Shown here: in pieces, positions 61,121 to 64,000 of the stretch | Layout of the letters: each line of letters starts with the position of its first letter | How positions within the stretch are numbered: position 1 is the stretch's first letter | Notes under the pieces: generated by a model | What the model was told of the DNA's origin: nothing | The model's input: the letters and a program-made list of their open reading frames with translations, nothing else | The model's database searches: none | Assembly: GCA_018434945.1 (NCBI GenBank) | Contig: JAHDOI010000089.1 | Location: forward strand, 1 to 64,000 | Direction: 5' to 3' | Length of the DNA stretch: 64,000 nt | Source: Selenomonadales bacterium | GTDB lineage: Bacteria; Bacillota; Negativicutes; Sporomusales; UBA7701 | Program-made: the position numbers and the translations under genes

Positions 61121-61786
61121 CTATACCCTGCGTGCGCCGATGTAGCGGGGCCCCCAGTAGCCGTCCGCTATCCGGTCGATAGCTACCCCGCGGCTGGAAG
61201 TGGCGCTGATGAATCTGCCCTCACCGAGATAGATACCAACATGTGAGGCGCCGTCAGCGTAGGTGGTGAAGAAAACGAGGTCGCCGGGCCTGAGCTGGGC
61301 CTTGGAAACCGGGTGACCTAGGCCGTATTGTTCGTCGGCCATGCGGGGGAGACCTACGCCGCCCCGGGCGAATACGTAACGGGTAAAGCCGGAGCAGTCG
61401 AATCCGTCGGGGGTATTGCCGCCGAATACGTACGGCACGCCGACGAACCTCATCGCGGTCTGGATTACCTTCCTCACCGCCGTCGCGCCATCGCGGCTTA
61501 CCGGCGGGATATCGCGTCCCAGGAGTGCCCGGTAGGTAGCGGGACCGACGACGCCGTCAGCCTCAAGACCACGGTCTTTCTGGAAAGCCTTCACGGCCGC
61601 CGTGGTCATCGAGCCGAACTCGCCGTCCGCGGAACCGGCGGCATAACCGAGGGCGGCCAGCTTGGCCTGGACCTGGGTCACTTCCTCGCCCCAGTCGCCT
61701 TCTTCATAGACACTTGCGGCAAAAGCCGCGGTGGATATGGAAACAAGCAAACAACACAATACAAGGCAACGCCAGAAAATCCGCAT
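61121..61786 (-). CDS. Secreted NlpC/P60 peptidoglycan endopeptidase with PG-binding domain
   Basis: A 221-residue cell-wall hydrolase. Residues 1-24 form a signal peptide (ending AAFAA). Residues 29-85 are a peptidoglycan-binding-1 domain (QVQAKLAALGYAAGSADGEFG). The NlpC/P60 domain has catalytic Cys in GFDCSGFT near 125 and His in SHVGIYLG near 179. ATG 61786 follows GAGAGGAGAACGA. It lies below a c-di-AMP riboswitch, as many such hydrolases do. Confidence 0.92.
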   Translation of the reverse strand: MRIFWRCLVLCCLLVSISTAAFAASVYEEGDWGEEVTQVQAKLAALGYAAGSADGEFGSMTTAAVKAFQKDRGLEADGVVGPATYRALLGRDIPPVSRDGATAVRKVIQTAMRFVGVPYVFGGNTPDGFDCSGFTRYVFARGGVGLPRMADEQYGLGHPVSKAQLRPGDLVFFTTYADGASHVGIYLGEGRFISATSSRGVAIDRIADGYWGPRYIGARRV

Positions 61787-61805
61787 TCGTTCTCCTCTCG
61801 CCAAG

Positions 61806-61955
61806 CCCCCGGATCGCTGACGGCCACACCGTCTTCCATCGGGGGTTTACTTCGCCTCGGGGATTAGCTGCCGGGTTAGGGCCAGAGGAAAAGACGCCCT
61901 TCCGCGCATCTGCGCGGATTCACCCCTCTATATGTAGTGGTTCTCCCCTACCTGA
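61806..61955 (-). promoter_or_regulatory. c-di-AMP (ydaO/yuaA) riboswitch and expression platform
   Basis: On the minus strand the aptamer (61955-61850) has the conserved parts GTAGGGGAGAACC, GGGGTGAATCC, a GCGC-rich hairpin, GGAAGGGCG, CCCTAACCCGG and CAGCTAATCCCCGAGGCG, matching the ydaO motif. A CCCCCGAT...ATCCGGGGG hairpin (61845-61806) lies between it and the ribosome site, so control may be on translation. ydaO RNAs bind c-di-AMP and turn down cell-wall hydrolases. Confidence 0.85.
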
Positions 61956-62116
61956 TATGGATTCGGCGTACTATATCGTGAATTGTATTCTACAGGAATA
62001 GGAAAAATCCTTTTTCTGTTGCAAAATTATGGCGATTAAAGCAAATCAGGAAAAATCTACCAGGAACCCTGTCTTCTAAAGGCCGGTGTCCCTGGCGCGT
62101 CCAAAACACGATCTTT
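61956..62116. other. Gap between the c-di-AMP riboswitch and the porin gene
   Basis: About 160 bases holding the promoter of the riboswitch transcript (a TATAGT box is near 61975-61980 on the minus strand) and the 3' end of the porin transcript. No strong terminator for the porin was seen. Confidence 0.4.
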
Positions 62117-63073
62117 TTAGAACGAATAACTGACCGTAGCCTCAAATGAGGTGTTTTTCTGCCCGCCGCTGATTGTCTTCTGATCCTTGAAAACCAGCTC
62201 AAGGGCGGCATTTTCGCTCAGTTTGCGGTTTATCGCGTAATGGATGCCGCGGTTGTTGGCGTCGTATTCGCTCTGACCGCCCATCGAGCCGAATTCCTCG
62301 ACCCGGAAGCCGGTGACAGACGCGGAGGTTTTATCATCGAAATCGTGGCTTAACACAATGGCGTACGCTTTATTGGCCGTGCTGCTGTTCGCCTTGGTGT
62401 ATTCAGCCGTCAGGCTGCTCTTGCCGAACTTGTACGTGCCGTCCACCGCCCAGTGATTGGTGCTCTCCGTCTCGCCTTTGAAACGTCCGAGCGTAACGCC
62501 CCAATTGAAACTCTCCGTCGGGTTAAACCCGGTCCTAAGGGCATAAATTTTGTTCTTATACGTCCCGGCGGGATTATCCTCCCGCGCAACTAGCGCCGTC
62601 AAATCCACAACACCGACGGTGCCGGCGACGGTAAGGCCGTCCACGAAGGCTTTCTTGCCGATGTTTGAATCGGGGCGGTGGTAAAGAAGGGTGGTCGTGC
62701 CTACGCCGACATCCTGACGGCCCAGTTTATAAGTCAGTTTATCTGTCTTATAATTCAGCCCGAACTGATCGAGCGCTACCACCGACTTCTTGTTCTCGCC
62801 GTAAACCTCGGGAGCGACATTGAAGTCGGCGAGCAGGGGGTTGGTCACGCTCTGGGCGCCGAGACGGGCGTACAGCGACCAGCCGCCCCCCAGCTCAGCC
62901 TCGCCGAGCAGTTTAAAGGTATAGATCGAGCCTGACGCGGTCGGATCGCCATCAGCGGTATCCCGCTGATACTTGACGGCGACGTCGCCGCTGAGCTTGA
63001 CCGGCTCGGCCAACGCCGCCGGCGCTGTCGCCATAATCATTCCGGCCACCATAACTGCAACTGTTTTTTTCAT
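62117..63073 (-). CDS. Outer-membrane beta-barrel porin
   Basis: A 318-residue protein with a signal peptide (residues 1-22, cut after ALA), an amphipathic beta-strand pattern throughout (VKLSGDVAVKYQRD, SSLTAEYTKANSS, ALELVFKDQKT), and a C-terminal strand ending in Phe (SFEATVSYSF), the BAM recognition signal. No SLH domain is present, unlike some Negativicute porins. It proves an outer membrane in this organism. ATG follows GAGGTGTTGAA. Confidence 0.9.
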   Translation of the reverse strand: MKKTVAVMVAGMIMATAPAALAEPVKLSGDVAVKYQRDTADGDPTASGSIYTFKLLGEAELGGGWSLYARLGAQSVTNPLLADFNVAPEVYGENKKSVVALDQFGLNYKTDKLTYKLGRQDVGVGTTTLLYHRPDSNIGKKAFVDGLTVAGTVGVVDLTALVAREDNPAGTYKNKIYALRTGFNPTESFNWGVTLGRFKGETESTNHWAVDGTYKFGKSSLTAEYTKANSSTANKAYAIVLSHDFDDKTSASVTGFRVEEFGSMGGQSEYDANNRGIHYAINRKLSENAALELVFKDQKTISGGQKNTSFEATVSYSF

Positions 63074-63126
63074 TTCAACACCTCTTCATAAAATATAATA
63101 TTTCGTTCTGCAACAATAGGCTCTAC

Positions 63127-63282
63127 TTAAGCCGGTCCTTCGCGCCGCTGGCAGCTCCCGCCTGCCTCACGGCAAGCGCTGCCGCAGGCGCAGGCAGCCT
63201 TGCCGGCGATGCCGCGCCAGACGACGTAGGCCACATAACCTAAGGCCGCCGCGCCGACGCCGGTCAAAATTACCACATCCAT
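63127..63282 (-). CDS. FeoB-associated Cys-rich membrane protein
   Basis: A 51-residue peptide: one membrane span (residues 3-22) followed by a cysteine-rich tail with CACGSACREAGGSC. This matches small FeoB-associated proteins involved in ferrous iron uptake. No feoA/feoB gene is in the window. ATG 63282 lies after GGGGGTG. A frame 36 bases longer has no ribosome site. Confidence 0.75.
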   Translation of the reverse strand: MDVVILTGVGAAALGYVAYVVWRGIAGKAACACGSACREAGGSCQRREGPA

Positions 63283-63302
63283 TTCCGCACCCCCTATACA
63301 CT

Positions 63303-63596
63303 TCAGTTGGCAAGGCACCTGCTTGCCTTCAACTTTTCCTCGACAGCCCGCCAGGAACGTTTGGCGAACACTACCGGTATCGACCGCGACTTTGCCATCG
63401 TCTTCACATTCTGGGCTGTGCCGTGATTGACATAGTCGGTCAGCACCAGGACAAAAGCGGTAGCCTTGGGAATACTGATTTTGTTCCTATCGAGCGCTTT
63501 CCGGCCGGAAATATGTACCAGTTCCGTCACTCCCAAGGAATAAAGGTTCTTTTCGATGCCGCCCAGGTAGTCTCCGCCGACGATCACAACAGCCAT
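63303..63596 (-). CDS. DUF2325 domain protein
   Basis: A 97-residue protein: MAVVIVGGDYLGGIEKNLYSLG begins the DUF2325 fold (given in family style), followed by VLVLTDYVNHGTAQNVKTMAKSRSIPVVF near residues 47-75. Members are small cytosolic proteins of unknown role. ATG 63596 follows GGAGGGTCAT. It may be co-transcribed with the next small gene. Confidence 0.75.
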   Translation of the reverse strand: MAVVIVGGDYLGGIEKNLYSLGVTELVHISGRKALDRNKISIPKATAFVLVLTDYVNHGTAQNVKTMAKSRSIPVVFAKRSWRAVEEKLKASRCLAN

Positions 63597-63629
63597 ATGA
63601 CCCTCCTGTTTCAAGAAAATAGGCACTTT

Positions 63630-64000
63630 TTATTGATAGCAACCGATAAGGTCGACCGTCCGGCAGGCCGAATCGCGCTCGCCGGGGCTCTGGATCAAGT
63701 TCTTAAGGTGGAGGGTGGTCAGAGCGTCTACGACCGCCGGATCGAACTGACTGCCCCGGCAGCGCCGCATTTCCAGCAGAGCCGCGCTTAAGGAGAGCGC
63801 CGGGCGATACGGCCGAACACTGATCATCGCGTCGAACGCGTCAGCTACGGCCACTATTCTGGCCTCCAGCGAAAAATCGCCGCCGCTCAGCCCGTCGGGG
63901 TAACCCTTTCCGTCGCAGCGCTCGTGATGATGGCGCACAATGTCGATAACCGGTTGCAGAATCTTGATCTTGCTCAGGATATTGCCGCCGATCGCCGGGT
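63630..64000 (-). CDS. HD-GYP domain protein, 5' part beyond the window
   Basis: The C-terminal about 122 residues of an HD-GYP protein: IGGNILSKIKILQPVIDIVRHHHE then CDGKGYPDGLSGGDFSLEARIVAVADAFDAMIS, the typical second half of the domain (cited in pieces). The metal-binding HD part lies beyond 64000. It is the third HD-GYP gene in this window. The start cannot be seen. Confidence 0.88.
   Translation of the reverse strand, partial: PAIGGNILSKIKILQPVIDIVRHHHERCDGKGYPDGLSGGDFSLEARIVAVADAFDAMISVRPYRPALSLSAALLEMRRCRGSQFDPAVVDALTTLHLKNLIQSPGERDSACRTVDLIGCYQ

Overview
The window looks like chromosome of a spore-forming, outer-membrane-bearing Firmicute of the Negativicutes (Sporomusaceae-like). 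The support is an uninterrupted sporulation sigma factor SigK, a YyaC-type spore protease-like protein, a signal-peptide porin with a terminal Phe, an RND efflux pair, high G+C and frequent GTG/TTG starts. A complete reverse-type set of dissimilatory sulfite reductase genes (dsrAB, dsrMK, dsrC, a CbiA/DsrN-like amidase) points to a sulfite-respiring member; Desulfosporomusa-like organisms come to mind, but the species cannot be fixed from sequence reading. Nearly all genes lie on the minus strand.

Layout. 0.3-6.3 kb: envelope glycolipid cluster (two GT39/ArnT-like transferases, sugar epimerase, UPF0104 membrane protein, YdjC-type deacetylase). 6.5-11.9 kb: small Gly/Ser protein, aminotransferase, orphan DNA adenine methyltransferase, FolE2 and QueC (preQ0 branch). 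12-18.5 kb: two HD-GYP proteins (c-di-GMP turnover) flanking RNase H and the larEBC nickel-pincer cofactor operon. 19-28 kb: CC-motif protein, CbiA/DsrN, YeiH-type exporter, then the dsr operon ferredoxin-dsrA-dsrB-dsrM-dsrK-dsrC with its own terminator. 28.4-32.7 kb: RND pump and adaptor. 33-37 kb: tldD and aroB-aroK-aroC. 37.5-45.5 kb: type IV pilus operon pilB-T-C-A-D-comFB-M-N-O. 45.8-49.6 kb: aroE, nitrilase, yqeG, sigK, yyaC. 49.9-56 kb: LysR regulator and two mirror-image minor-pilin cassettes around a TusA-like gene. 56-64 kb: HD hydrolase, Na/Pi-type carrier, ZnuBC, ABC exporter, a c-di-AMP riboswitch with an NlpC/P60 hydrolase, porin, FeoB-associated peptide, DUF2325 protein and a third, cut-off HD-GYP protein.

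Two features go beyond ordinary annotation. First, the leaders of the pilB operon (45568-45671) and of one HD-GYP gene (18559-18657) share an unlisted RNA motif: conserved blocks at fixed spacing, a hairpin whose stem is conserved in shape but not sequence, a loop-to-tail pseudoknot with one covarying pair, and an overlapping intrinsic terminator. It has the architecture of a transcription-attenuating riboswitch and links pilus assembly with c-di-GMP turnover (PilB itself carries an MshEN-type c-di-GMP-binding N-terminus). I cannot match it to a riboswitch class I know. Second, at least eight copies of a 115-195 bp palindrome-ended repeat are scattered between 0.2 and 40.1 kb. Most full copies sit with the same end within about 10 bases of a stop codon, and in three genes the repeat itself supplies the last codons and the stop.
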